This document shows, in pieces, positions 18,162 to 27,148 of a stretch of DNA of 64,000 nt. A program made the position numbers and the translations under genes. The notes below the pieces were generated by a model that saw only the letters and a program-made list of their open reading frames with translations, was not told the origin of the DNA and ran no database searches. Numbering within the stretch: position 1 is the stretch's first letter; each line of letters begins with the position of its first letter. Source of the stretch: JAOUEA01 sp963821935 (GTDB lineage: Bacteria > Actinomycetota > UBA4738 > HRBIN12); NCBI GenBank assembly GCA_963821935.1, contig CAWGFM010000005.1, forward strand, positions 806,001-870,000, read 5' to 3'.

Positions 18162-20242
18162 GCGGGAGCTCCCTCCATCACGTGGGCATCGAGGGGAAGG
18201 CGGCCGCTGACGACCGTTCCCCGGCCGAGCGCTGACTCAACGGTCGCCTCGCCCTCGAGGGCGCCCAACCGATCGGCCATGCCCTGCAACCCGGTGCCGG
18301 AACCGTTGGAGGCGGGATCGAACCCTCGGCCGTCGTCGGTCACGGAGAACGTCAGCTGCTGTTCGCTGCTCTGCAGCGTGACCGTGGCCCACGTGGCCTC
18401 CGCGTACTTCGCGGTGTTCTGCAGGGCCTCCAAGATCGAGAAGTAGACGGCCGCCTCGATCTCCTGCGAGAACCGCCCGACGCCCTCGGCATCGACCGTG
18501 ACGGGGATGCTCGCCTTGCGAGCTTGCGACTCGAGGGCGGCGGCGAGGCCCTTGTCCGCCAGCAGCGGAGGGTAGATCCCGCGAGCGAGATCTCGGAGGT
18601 CATCGAGCGCCGCACCGGTGTCGGTCTGGATCTGCTCGAGCATCGCTTTGGCCTTAGCGGGATCGCGATCGATGAGCTGTTCCGCTAGGCGTTGGCGGAC
18701 CTGCAGCGCGACGAGCTGTTGCTGGGCGCCGTCGTGGATGTTGCGCTCGAGCTTGCGCCGCTCCTCGTCCTGGGCGGCCACCAGGCGCCGACGAGACTCT
18801 CGCAGATCTTGCACGAGGCGCACGTTCCGCAGGACCAGACCGGCTTGGGAAGCCAGGTCGTGCACGAGGCGTTCCCTGGTGGGGGTCATGGGATCGGCGG
18901 CAGGCATGTCGACGGACAGGGCGCCCAACAGCTCACCGCGATCGCGAACCTCGACGGAGTGGCCTAGCGGGAGTGCCGGCAGGTCCCCGCCCACGACCGG
19001 CACCGGCGCCGGCATCGGTGTGTCCGACGGATACGCCCCGACCGCTCGGAGCTCGCCGCCGGTCTTCAGCCAGACGATGGTCGTCGAGGCACCGGTCCCG
19101 TCGGCCAGGATCTGTGCCATCCGTGTCAGCACGTCATCGGTCGCGAACGCCTCGCCGACGCGGCCCGAGAACTCGGTCAGAACCTCGTAGGGAGTCGCCC
19201 GAACGCCGTACACCAGCCGGTCGGCGAGTCGCCGCGCCCAGGCACGCGCCGGTTGGAACGCCAGGGCGAGCACCACGGCGGCGCCGACGCTGAGGGAGGG
19301 ATCATCTCGGCCGAGCAGCGCCGTCCCCCCTGCCACGACCGCGACGTAGACGAGCGCGATCAGCCCCGCGAGAACGCCGACGACCAGCGTCTTGCGGACC
19401 ACGACATCGAGGTCGTAGAGGTGGAACCGCAGGACCGCGATACCGACCGATGCCGGGAAGGTGAGGAATCCACTCGCGACCACGATCGCGTTCAGCGTGG
19501 GGTCGGCGACGAGGTCACCGACGAGGGTCAGGATGAAGGCCGCGAGGAACCCGAACGCGACCCACTTGATCTGTTGCCGCTCGATCCCCGTCGAACGCCG
19601 GAACCGCAGGAACAGCGAAGTCAGCGACATCGCGAACGTGACGAAGTAGGCGGCGAAGAACACGGGATCTGGCACGCCGAACCCGTCGAGCTCACTGATG
19701 TAGAGCGGGTTGGGGAGGCTGACATCCTCGCTCGATCCGGAGACCTCCGGCTCGCCGAAGGTGAGACTGACGAACAGGAGGACAAGCGTGGCGAGGAAGA
19801 ACCAGAGGAACGGCCTCCAGCGACGAGATGGCAGGTGGCCGTCCGGAAAGAGGAGCGGGAGCAGGATCACGATGGGGAGGATCCCGAGGAGCCAGCCGGT
19901 GTTGGACAGCAGGCCCATGATCTGTGCGAAGGCACCGCTCGTGCCCTGAGAAACCAGCCACGTCAAGAGCTCGCCTGACATGAACGAGAACGCGATGACG
20001 AAGGATCCGTACAGGAACAAGCCACCGATCACGTTCCGCTGCTCGCGGCTGACGATGAGGGCACCGACGACGCCGAACATGGAGAAGGCGACCACGAACG
20101 GCAGCTGCCCGCCGACGACCTCGTCGTTGGCGACGACCAGGAGCATCCCGACGATCGCGACGGCCAGGAACATCGCGACGACGGCCCAGGGCCAACGCGC
20201 CGAAGGACCGCGATCCGGGTCGGCGTTCTCCGCCACGCTCAC
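18158..20242 (-). CDS. Multi-spanning sensor histidine kinase, NarL/LiaS type (paralogue 1)
   Basis: A 694-residue kinase. Residues about 15-335 hold eight to ten transmembrane helices with a recurrent LLFPDGHLPSRRWR loop. They end in a conserved linker, LADRLVYGVRATPYEVL, which all four kinases of this island share. A GAF-like domain follows (about 355-480), then a HisKA_3 dimerisation domain with ERRKLERNIHDGAQQQL (phospho-acceptor His503) and the HATPase_c domain with DDGRGFDPAS and GTGLQGMADRL. It overlaps the genes on both sides by four bases and should phosphorylate a LuxR-type regulator, either the REC-cyclase fusion in this operon or the divergent NarL protein. Confidence 0.9.
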   Translation of the reverse strand: MSVAENADPDRGPSARWPWAVVAMFLAVAIVGMLLVVANDEVVGGQLPFVVAFSMFGVVGALIVSREQRNVIGGLFLYGSFVIAFSFMSGELLTWLVSQGTSGAFAQIMGLLSNTGWLLGILPIVILLPLLFPDGHLPSRRWRPFLWFFLATLVLLFVSLTFGEPEVSGSSEDVSLPNPLYISELDGFGVPDPVFFAAYFVTFAMSLTSLFLRFRRSTGIERQQIKWVAFGFLAAFILTLVGDLVADPTLNAIVVASGFLTFPASVGIAVLRFHLYDLDVVVRKTLVVGVLAGLIALVYVAVVAGGTALLGRDDPSLSVGAAVVLALAFQPARAWARRLADRLVYGVRATPYEVLTEFSGRVGEAFATDDVLTRMAQILADGTGASTTIVWLKTGGELRAVGAYPSDTPMPAPVPVVGGDLPALPLGHSVEVRDRGELLGALSVDMPAADPMTPTRERLVHDLASQAGLVLRNVRLVQDLRESRRRLVAAQDEERRKLERNIHDGAQQQLVALQVRQRLAEQLIDRDPAKAKAMLEQIQTDTGAALDDLRDLARGIYPPLLADKGLAAALESQARKASIPVTVDAEGVGRFSQEIEAAVYFSILEALQNTAKYAEATWATVTLQSSEQQLTFSVTDDGRGFDPASNGSGTGLQGMADRLGALEGEATVESALGRGTVVSGRLPLDAHVMEGAPA

Positions 20243-22293
20243 GCAGAAGCTCCTTCCATCGTGTGGACATCGAGCGGGAGCAGGCCACTCACCGTCGTTC
20301 CCCGGCCGGGCGAGGACTCCACGGTCACCTCGCCCTCGAGCGCGCCGAGCCGGTCGGCGATGCCCTGCAGGCCCGATCCGCGGCCGTTCGAGGCGGGATC
20401 GAATCCACGCCCGTCATCGCTGACGGAGAACGTCAGCTGATGATCGCTGCGGTGGACGACGACGGTGGCCGCGTTCGCCTGGGCGTACTTCGCGGTGTTC
20501 TGCAGCGCTTCCAGCGCGGAGAAGTAGACGGCTGCTTCGATGTCCTGCGGGAACCGCCCGATGCCGTCGGCTTCGACATGGACCGGGATGGTGGCCTTCC
20601 GGGCCTGCGACTCGAGCGCCGCCGCGAGACCCTTGTCGGCCAGCAGCGGCGGGTAGATGCCACGCGCGAGGTCGCGCAGGTCGTCGAGTGCGGCGCCCGT
20701 ATCAGCCTGAACCTGGGCGAGCATCTCTTTGGCCTTGGCCGGGTCCCGGTCGATCGATTGCTCCGCGAGCCGCTGCCGGACCTGCAACGCCACGAGCTGT
20801 TGCTGTGCGCCGTCGTGGATGTTGCGCTCGAGCTTGCGTCGTTCTTCGTCCTGAGCGCTAATCAAGCGCTTCTGTGCAGCCTGCAGGTCGGACAGTCGCG
20901 CCTTGAGTGTCGCCGTGAGGCCTTCGTTCCGAAGCACGAGGCCCGCCTGCGCCGCCAGGTCCCGCACCAGGGTCTCCTTGGCCGGGTTCATCGGATCGCT
21001 CGGGGGCATCGAGACCGAGAGCGCGCCGAGGAGCTCTCCCTGATGCCGCACCTCGGTCGTGAACTCGCCCTCTCGCTCCGCGACGCGCTGGTCCTCGGGC
21101 CACGCGGCGACCTCTCGGAGGTCTTCGCCGACCTGGAGCAGGACCCGAGCGCTCTCGGCCCCGACCCCTTCGGCAAGGATCCGCGCCGTGCGAGCGAGGA
21201 CGTCGTCTGCCGAATACGTCCCAGCGAGCTGTCCGCCGAACTCGGCCATCACCTCGTACGGCGTGGCTCGCTTTCCGTACACGACTCGGTCGGCGAACCT
21301 TCGGGCCCGCGTTCGCACCGGCTGGAACACGAGCGCCACGATCGCGGCCGCCAGGGCCGACAGGAGCGGGCTGCTCGTCGATCCGACCAGGGTGCCGATC
21401 CCCACGACCAAGCCGACGTAGACGACGGCGATGACCGCGGCCATCACCGCGAACACGACCGTCTTTCGGATCACGACGTCGATGTCATAGAGGCGATAGC
21501 GCAGGACGGCGATGCCGATCGCGATAGGGATCAGGGCGAAGCTGGTCACCGCGATCGTCTGGATCCATCCGGTCCACGTGGCGTCGTTCCCGAGCGTTGG
21601 GATGAAAGCCAACACGTAGATCGCCGCGATCCACGCGGCCACGTACGCCAGCCATCGGATCTGATGTCGCACGACGTCGTCCGTCGTGCGACGCATCCGG
21701 AGCACGAGCCCCACCGCGCCCCCGAACAGGAGGGCCGGTGCGAAGATGATGAGGACGATCGCCACGTCGAGGACCGGCCGGAGCGCCTCGATGCCGATCG
21801 GGTTGACGACCTCGGGGAACGACGAATCGGTGAACGGGCCCGGGATGAACCAGATGGCCACGATGACGAGCGCCAGCCCGATGCCGCACGCCCAGGAGAA
21901 CCAACGCCAACGCGGCGACGGGAGATGGCCGTCTGGGAACAGCAGCAGCAGGTAGCCGGAGATGCCGATGAACGGCACCCACGACGGGCCGTCCAACGCG
22001 AGCGCGAGCGGCCCGAACGGCAGATCGTGCGTGAGCGCGTAATCCGCATATGCCCCCAACGGCACGGCGACCAGGAAACCCATCGACACCATCAGCCATC
22101 CGAGGCGAGCCGTCGGTCGGCGGTACAGGATGAAGACCCCTACCGCGGGAAACGTCAGCAGACCGAGCGAGAAAGCCGCTTCCGACGGGAAGCCGGCCGC
22201 AATCTCCATCAGTACGCCTGCGGTGGAGCCGATGACGATGAACGTGCACGACGCCCAGATGAGGCGGCGCAGCGACCGCTCACTCCAGGTCAT
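20239..22293 (-). CDS. Multi-spanning sensor histidine kinase, NarL/LiaS type (paralogue 2)
   Basis: A 684-residue kinase from the ATG at 22293, whose stop and start overlap both neighbours (ATGA on each side). The architecture matches paralogue 1: a membrane region to about residue 325 with LLLLFPDGHLPSPRWRW, the linker FADRVVYGKRATPYEV, a GAF-like domain, HisKA_3 with NIHDGAQQQL (His493), and HATPase_c with DDGRGFDPASNG. The catalytic half is nearly identical in sequence to paralogue 1 while the membrane half differs, as expected after duplication followed by sensor divergence. The frame continues upstream but only antisense to nothing inside the cyclase gene, so I reject that extension. 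Confidence 0.9.
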   Translation of the reverse strand: MTWSERSLRRLIWASCTFIVIGSTAGVLMEIAAGFPSEAAFSLGLLTFPAVGVFILYRRPTARLGWLMVSMGFLVAVPLGAYADYALTHDLPFGPLALALDGPSWVPFIGISGYLLLLFPDGHLPSPRWRWFSWACGIGLALVIVAIWFIPGPFTDSSFPEVVNPIGIEALRPVLDVAIVLIIFAPALLFGGAVGLVLRMRRTTDDVVRHQIRWLAYVAAWIAAIYVLAFIPTLGNDATWTGWIQTIAVTSFALIPIAIGIAVLRYRLYDIDVVIRKTVVFAVMAAVIAVVYVGLVVGIGTLVGSTSSPLLSALAAAIVALVFQPVRTRARRFADRVVYGKRATPYEVMAEFGGQLAGTYSADDVLARTARILAEGVGAESARVLLQVGEDLREVAAWPEDQRVAEREGEFTTEVRHQGELLGALSVSMPPSDPMNPAKETLVRDLAAQAGLVLRNEGLTATLKARLSDLQAAQKRLISAQDEERRKLERNIHDGAQQQLVALQVRQRLAEQSIDRDPAKAKEMLAQVQADTGAALDDLRDLARGIYPPLLADKGLAAALESQARKATIPVHVEADGIGRFPQDIEAAVYFSALEALQNTAKYAQANAATVVVHRSDHQLTFSVSDDGRGFDPASNGRGSGLQGIADRLGALEGEVTVESSPGRGTTVSGLLPLDVHTMEGASA

Positions 22294-23579
22294 GGGGCTC
22301 CTCCCGTCACGCGGAAGACCTCTACGGGCTCTTCCCGGCCCTTGACCTGCCGGGTGCCGATCGACTGGCAGGTGACGCCGGGCGCGGCCGCGACCGTGCT
22401 CTTGGTCGCCACGATCTCGCCACCTTCGGCTTCGTTCTGCAAGCGCGAGGCGACGTTGACCGCGTCGCCCACGACCGTGTATTCGAGGCGTCCGCCGCCG
22501 CCCACCGTGCCGGCGATCACGTGGCCGGTGTTGACCCCGATGCCGACCCCCATGTCGGGCAGGTCGACGACCTCCCACCCGTCGGCGTTCAGATCGGCCT
22601 GGCGTTGCTGCATCGCGATCGCGCACAGCAGAGCGCGCTCGGCGTGACCTTCCAGCGGCTCGGGGGCGCCGAACACCGCCATGACGGCATCGCCCTGGAA
22701 CTTGTCGATCGTGCCTCCGTGTGCGGCGACGACCTCGGCCATGGCGGTCAGATGGCGCCCGACGACCGCAGCCACCTCCCGTGCCCCGAGTCGCTCGGCC
22801 ATGGTCGAGAAGCCGCGGATGTCGGAGAAGAGCACCGTGACCTCGACCTCCTGCGGCTCGATGGCGGTCTCGGGCTGGGATGCGAGACGGTCGGCGAGCT
22901 GCTGGGGCACGAATGAGGCGAGGGTGTTGCGTGAGGTGGTCTGCGTGACCACCGCGGCGTGCATGCGCTTGAACTCATCGACGAGCCCCGCGGTCGCGCC
23001 GTCGCCGCCGGCCATGCCGCGGAACAGCTGCGTGACCTGGCGGTCGACTGCTTCCTGGGTGGTGCCCAGTGCCTCGGCGATCTCCGCGTATCCGAGCCCC
23101 TTCGCCATCATGTCGAGGACCTCGCGATCGCGGTCCGCCGCATCGCCACGGTCCGACAGACGTTCGGCGATCGAGGGGTCGACCGTGCTGCCGCCCGCGT
23201 GGACCTCCCGGATCGCGCGCGCCAACTCGTCGCCCTGGGCGATGCGATCCTTCAACAGGTACGCGAGTCCACTGTGTCCGCGTCCGAGCAACGCGATCGC
23301 GTACTCCTCGTCGTCATGCGCCGACAGCACGACCACCCCCGTATCAGGATGCTTGTCGCGGATCTCGTGCGCGCAGTCGATGCCCTCCAGCTGGAAGCTG
23401 GGCGGCATCTTGATATCGGTGACGACCACGTCGGGCACGTGCTCGGCGGCCGCGGTCAGCAGGGTGGGAGCGTCGTCGGCGATGCCCACGACATCGATGT
23501 CGTCGTAGGAGTTGAGTAGCGCACGCACGCCCTCGCGCACCAGCACGTTGTCTTCGCCCAGGACCACGGTGATGCTCAC
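22290..23579 (-). CDS. Response regulator fused to a class III nucleotide cyclase (REC-LuxR HTH-cyclase)
   Basis: A 429-residue fusion. Residues 1-125 form a complete receiver domain (acidic pocket GEDN, phospho-acceptor in VVVTDIKMPP, switch Ser in VVLSAHD, Lys in LLKDRI). Residues about 140-195 are a LuxR-like helix-turn-helix (DREVLDMMAKGLGYAEIAEAL). Residues about 245-425 are a class III cyclase with both metal aspartates (LFSDIRGFSTMAERLG; DKFQGDAVMAVFG), the base-recognition Lys of DKFQGD and Asp of VVGDAVNVASRLQ, and the transition-state Asn and Arg of the same motif. These residues predict an active adenylate cyclase. It heads the operon with the two kinases and lies 44 bp from the divergent NarL gene. 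Confidence 0.9.
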   Translation of the reverse strand: MSITVVLGEDNVLVREGVRALLNSYDDIDVVGIADDAPTLLTAAAEHVPDVVVTDIKMPPSFQLEGIDCAHEIRDKHPDTGVVVLSAHDDEEYAIALLGRGHSGLAYLLKDRIAQGDELARAIREVHAGGSTVDPSIAERLSDRGDAADRDREVLDMMAKGLGYAEIAEALGTTQEAVDRQVTQLFRGMAGGDGATAGLVDEFKRMHAAVVTQTTSRNTLASFVPQQLADRLASQPETAIEPQEVEVTVLFSDIRGFSTMAERLGAREVAAVVGRHLTAMAEVVAAHGGTIDKFQGDAVMAVFGAPEPLEGHAERALLCAIAMQQRQADLNADGWEVVDLPDMGVGIGVNTGHVIAGTVGGGGRLEYTVVGDAVNVASRLQNEAEGGEIVATKSTVAAAPGVTCQSIGTRQVKGREEPVEVFRVTGGAP

Positions 23580-23623
23580 CCGGTTCGCCTCCCTGCATCG
23601 AGGTGCCCGTGTACCATCCGCGC

Positions 23624-24292
23624 ATGCTTCGGGTCGTGTTCGCGGAGGACAACTACTTGGTTCGCGAGGGCACGGTGGCTCTGCTCTCGAGCGTCGACGA
23701 CGTGGAGATCGTCGGCACGGCCGAAGCCTACGACGAGCTGCTGGAGGCGGTCCAGAGACAGAGCCCGGACGCCGTGCTCACCGATATCCGCATGCCACCG
23801 ACCGGGACCGACGAAGGGATCCGGGCGGCCAAGGCGATCCGGGCCGAGCATCCCGACGTGGGCGTCGTGGTGCTGTCCCAGTTCGCCGACGAGGAGTACG
23901 CCTACGAGCTGCTGAAGGACGGCGCGGCCGGCCTGGGCTACCTGCTGAAGGAACGTGTGGCCGACGTGGACGAGGTCGTGCGCGCGCTCAACGAGGTCTC
24001 GCGCGGGGGCAGCGTGCTGGACCCGAAGGTCGTCGAAACGCTCGTGGCGGCGAAGGACCGCATGGCCCATTCGCCGCTTGCCTCGCTCACCGACCGAGAG
24101 CGCGAGGTGCTCTCGCACATGGCGCAGGGTCAGAACAACGCCGCCATCGCGAAGTCGCTGTTCCTGACGGAACGGGCTGTCGAGAAGCACATCAACTCCT
24201 TGTTCCACAAGCTCGACCTGACCGAAGAACCGGACGTGCATCGCCGGGTGATGGCGGTGCTGGCGTTCCTGCGTGAGACCGATCACGTCTGA
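23624..24292 (+). CDS. NarL/FixJ-family response regulator
   Basis: A 222-residue regulator from the ATG at 23624. The receiver domain has the acidic pair FAEDN, phospho-acceptor Asp in VLTDIRMPP, switch Ser in VVVLSQF and Lys in YLLKERV. The LuxR-type HTH is complete (LTDREREVLSHMAQGQNNAAIAKSL...ERAVEKHINSLFHKL). It is divergent from the REC-cyclase gene and shares the same receiver style, so both may respond to the four linked kinases. The upstream codons to 23603 in frame are unlikely to be translated. Confidence 0.93.
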   Translation: MLRVVFAEDNYLVREGTVALLSSVDDVEIVGTAEAYDELLEAVQRQSPDAVLTDIRMPPTGTDEGIRAAKAIRAEHPDVGVVVLSQFADEEYAYELLKDGAAGLGYLLKERVADVDEVVRALNEVSRGGSVLDPKVVETLVAAKDRMAHSPLASLTDREREVLSHMAQGQNNAAIAKSLFLTERAVEKHINSLFHKLDLTEEPDVHRRVMAVLAFLRETDHV

Positions 24293-24301
24293 GACCTCGC
24301 G

Positions 24302-24712
24302 TCATTGGGCCCGCCGTGTGTCGACGATGTAGACGCTGCAGGGGGCATGGCGGAGCACCAGGTTGGGCACGCTGTCCTTCACGCGCCACCAGTTGCCCTG
24401 GGCTCCTCGGTTGCCGACCACGATCGTCTCGGCTCGTTCTTCGGCCGCGACCTCCACGATCCGCTCCGCGGGATCGCCGGACTCCGTCCTGGTTCGTGTG
24501 ATCAGGCCCGGGAACCGCCGGCCCATGCTGGCGAGATAGCCGGCGGGGTCGGCTGCTTTCGACGGGTCGACCACCGCGCGGAGCTCCTTCTCGCCTCGCA
24601 CGTACAGGACGAGCAACTCGGCTCCACGGGCATCCGCGAGTGCGGCCGCGTCTTCCACCGCCAGGTCGGCCGAAGCCGAGGTGTCGGTTCCTACCAGGAT
24701 CGTCGTCATCAC
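24302..24712 (-). CDS. Universal stress protein (UspA family)
   Basis: A 136-residue single-domain UspA protein. It starts TTILVGTDTSASADLAVE and carries the ATP-binding loop VVGNRGAQGNWWRVKDSVPN, so it may bind ATP. It could start at GTG 24712 (seven bases after AAGGAG) or ATG 24709 (ten bases); I list the first. It is convergent with the NarL regulator gene and divergent from the third kinase. Confidence 0.9.
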   Translation of the reverse strand: MMTTILVGTDTSASADLAVEDAAALADARGAELLVLYVRGEKELRAVVDPSKAADPAGYLASMGRRFPGLITRTRTESGDPAERIVEVAAEERAETIVVGNRGAQGNWWRVKDSVPNLVLRHAPCSVYIVDTRRAQ

Positions 24713-24925
24713 GGGTCATCTCCTTGCGGTCGTATACGAGTCGACGGTATGCCTCCGCGCCCGCGGAGACGACCCGGAGAGCATGCGGAACCGGCGGGAT
24801 GCCACCACTCGGGCGCTGGGGAGGTTCGGTACCGCCGACCGTGCGGTCAGCCTCCTTCCCGGCGAGGGTCCAACGGGCGATGATGCCTCCATGGAGCGGA
24901 CATCGAAGGGCGCAGGGAACGACCC

Positions 24926-27148
24926 GTGAGCACGCGGACCGCACGCGTGCTGGGCGTGTCCATCCTGGTGTTCTGCATCGCGGTGACGGCGATCTCGATC
25001 CCGATCAACCTTGCCTCGCGAGACCGGGTTCAGCCCGGCCAGATCGTCGTCGTCGGCGACCCGACGACGGCGGGGATGCAACGCGTCATCGACGAGCTCG
25101 CAGCCGAGCGTGAGGCCGGCGGGAACCTCGAGGAGACCACCGACGGCAACCTCAACCCGTTCTTCGGTCTGATCATCATCCTGCTCCTGCTCTGGATCAG
25201 CGTCGGCGTGCTCGTCATCTCACGTCAACCCGACAACTGGGCCGGATGGTTGTTCATCGTGACCGGCGTGCCCTTCCCGCTGATCGCGTTCCTGCAGGCC
25301 CTCATGATCTACGGGGTCAAGGCCGACCCCGGTGCGGTGCCGTTGATCGGGCTGTGGGCAACGGTCGGCGAGTACGCGCTCTACCCGATCACGTTGCTGC
25401 CGCTGCTGTTCCTGCTCTATCCCGATGGCCATCCGCCGACGCCTCGGTGGCGGTGGGCGGTGAGAGGCCTCATCGGTGGCACGGCACTGGCGGCCCTCGG
25501 CTTCGTCGTTCGACCCGGTCCGTACAACAACTGGATCACCGACGGGATCGTCTACGAGAACCCGTTCGGCATCGATGCCGCGGCCGGCATCTCACCGGTG
25601 ATCATCACGATCGGCACGATCATCGCCCTGGTCTCTGCGCTCTCGTCGGTCGTGGCGGTGGTGCTGCGGTTCCGTCGGTCGACCGGCGAGGATCGCCAGC
25701 GCATGAGGGTGCTCGTCTTCGTCGCCGCGATCGCCGGCACCTCGTTCGCGCTCCAGTGGGTCGTTGGACTGGTCTACGTGCTCCTCGGGAACGAGGAAGG
25801 TGCCGTCTTCGAGATCTTCTTCGCGGTGACGGCGTTGTCGCTCGCGGCCGGCGTGCCGCTCGCGTACCTGGTCGCGATCTATCGCTACCGCCTGTACGAC
25901 CTGGACCTGGTGATCCGCAAGACCGTGCAGTTCGCGGTGCTGGTCGTGGCCTTCATGCTGCTCGGGTTCTTGGTCGTGGGCGCCGTGCCGGCGCTCGTGT
26001 TCGGCATCGGCTCCACGACCGATGTCGTGCCGACCCTGGTGATCGCGGCCGTGCTGACGGTCGTCTTCCTGTGGCTGCGACCCCGGGCAACCCGACTCGC
26101 CGACCGCGTCGTGTACGGGAAACGGGCGACGCCCTACGAGGTGCTCTCGGAATTCAGCGAGCGAGTCGGCGACACCTACTCCACCGATGACGTGCTGCCC
26201 CGCATGGCGCAGCTCGTGGCCGACGCCACCGGCGCACGTCGCGCCGACGTGTGGCTCCGCGTCGGTTCGCAGCTTCGCCCGGAGGCATCGTGGCCGGTCG
26301 ACGTCGAGGTGCCCGCACCCCGAGCCCTCACGAACGACGTCATCGACCCGGTTGCCGGCGAGCATCGCACCGAGGTCCGCCACCAAGGGACCCTGCTCGG
26401 CGCCATCACCCTCGAACCCTCACCCGACGATCCCATGAACCAGGCCAAGGAAACGCTGGTTCGAGACCTGGCCGCCCAAGCAGGGCTCGTGCTGCGCAAC
26501 GTGGGACTCATCGAAGACCTGCGCGGCTCGCGACAACGCTTGGTGGCCGCCCAGGACGAGGAACGCCGCAAGCTCGAGCGCAACATCCACGACGGGGTCC
26601 AGCAACAGCTGGTGGCCCTGACCGTGCAGCTCCGTCTGGCCGAGCAGATGACCGAGCGCGATCCGGCCAAAGCGCGCGAGCTCTTGGCTGGCCTGCAGTC
26701 GAGGTCGAACGAAGCACTGGAGGATCTGCGCGACCTCGCGCGCGGGATCTACCCGCCTCTGCTCGCCGACAAGGGGCTGGCGACGGCGCTGCGAGCCCAG
26801 GCCCGCAAGTCCACGGTCCCCGTGACCGTGGAGGCGGACGGTGTCGCTCGCTACCCGCAGGCGGTCGAGTCCGCCGTGTACTTCTCGTGCCTGGAAGCGC
26901 TCAACAACATCGCGAAGTACGCGGGTGCCTCATCCGTCTCGATCTCCCTCACGCAACGCAACGGCTCGCTCGAGTTCGGAGTCACCGACGACGGGCGTGG
27001 GTTCGACGCTGCCGAGGCCGGGCACGGGACCGGTCTGCAAGGGGTGGCGGACCGTCTCGATGCGATCGGCGGGGCGCTGCGGGTGGAGAGCAACGTCGGA
27101 TCCGGCACGACGCTGAGCGGCTCGATCCCGACGGAGCCGGCTTCGTGA
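24926..27148 (+). CDS. Multi-spanning sensor histidine kinase, NarL/LiaS type (paralogue 3)
   Basis: A 740-residue kinase from GTG 24926. Unlike the others it has an N-terminal helix followed by an extracytoplasmic loop of about 55 residues (VQPGQIVVVGDPTTAGMQ...) before the main membrane bundle. The LLYPDGHPPTPRWRW loop, the linker LADRVVYGKRATPYEVL, a GAF-like domain, HisKA_3 with NIHDGVQQQL (His555) and HATPase_c with DDGRGFDAAE follow. It may sense an external ligand through the added loop; that is inference. Its stop overlaps the next kinase start (GTGA). Confidence 0.9.
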   Translation: MSTRTARVLGVSILVFCIAVTAISIPINLASRDRVQPGQIVVVGDPTTAGMQRVIDELAAEREAGGNLEETTDGNLNPFFGLIIILLLLWISVGVLVISRQPDNWAGWLFIVTGVPFPLIAFLQALMIYGVKADPGAVPLIGLWATVGEYALYPITLLPLLFLLYPDGHPPTPRWRWAVRGLIGGTALAALGFVVRPGPYNNWITDGIVYENPFGIDAAAGISPVIITIGTIIALVSALSSVVAVVLRFRRSTGEDRQRMRVLVFVAAIAGTSFALQWVVGLVYVLLGNEEGAVFEIFFAVTALSLAAGVPLAYLVAIYRYRLYDLDLVIRKTVQFAVLVVAFMLLGFLVVGAVPALVFGIGSTTDVVPTLVIAAVLTVVFLWLRPRATRLADRVVYGKRATPYEVLSEFSERVGDTYSTDDVLPRMAQLVADATGARRADVWLRVGSQLRPEASWPVDVEVPAPRALTNDVIDPVAGEHRTEVRHQGTLLGAITLEPSPDDPMNQAKETLVRDLAAQAGLVLRNVGLIEDLRGSRQRLVAAQDEERRKLERNIHDGVQQQLVALTVQLRLAEQMTERDPAKARELLAGLQSRSNEALEDLRDLARGIYPPLLADKGLATALRAQARKSTVPVTVEADGVARYPQAVESAVYFSCLEALNNIAKYAGASSVSISLTQRNGSLEFGVTDDGRGFDAAEAGHGTGLQGVADRLDAIGGALRVESNVGSGTTLSGSIPTEPAS

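Noticed and set aside
20263..22647. 794-codon open frame opposite the second histidine kinase
   Set aside because: An antisense shadow of a highly GC-biased kinase gene; no domain recognisable.
26251..27144. In-frame extension of the fourth kinase back through the third
   Set aside because: The extension is an Arg-rich alternative reading of the third kinase; GTG 27145 with the GTGA overlap is the natural start.
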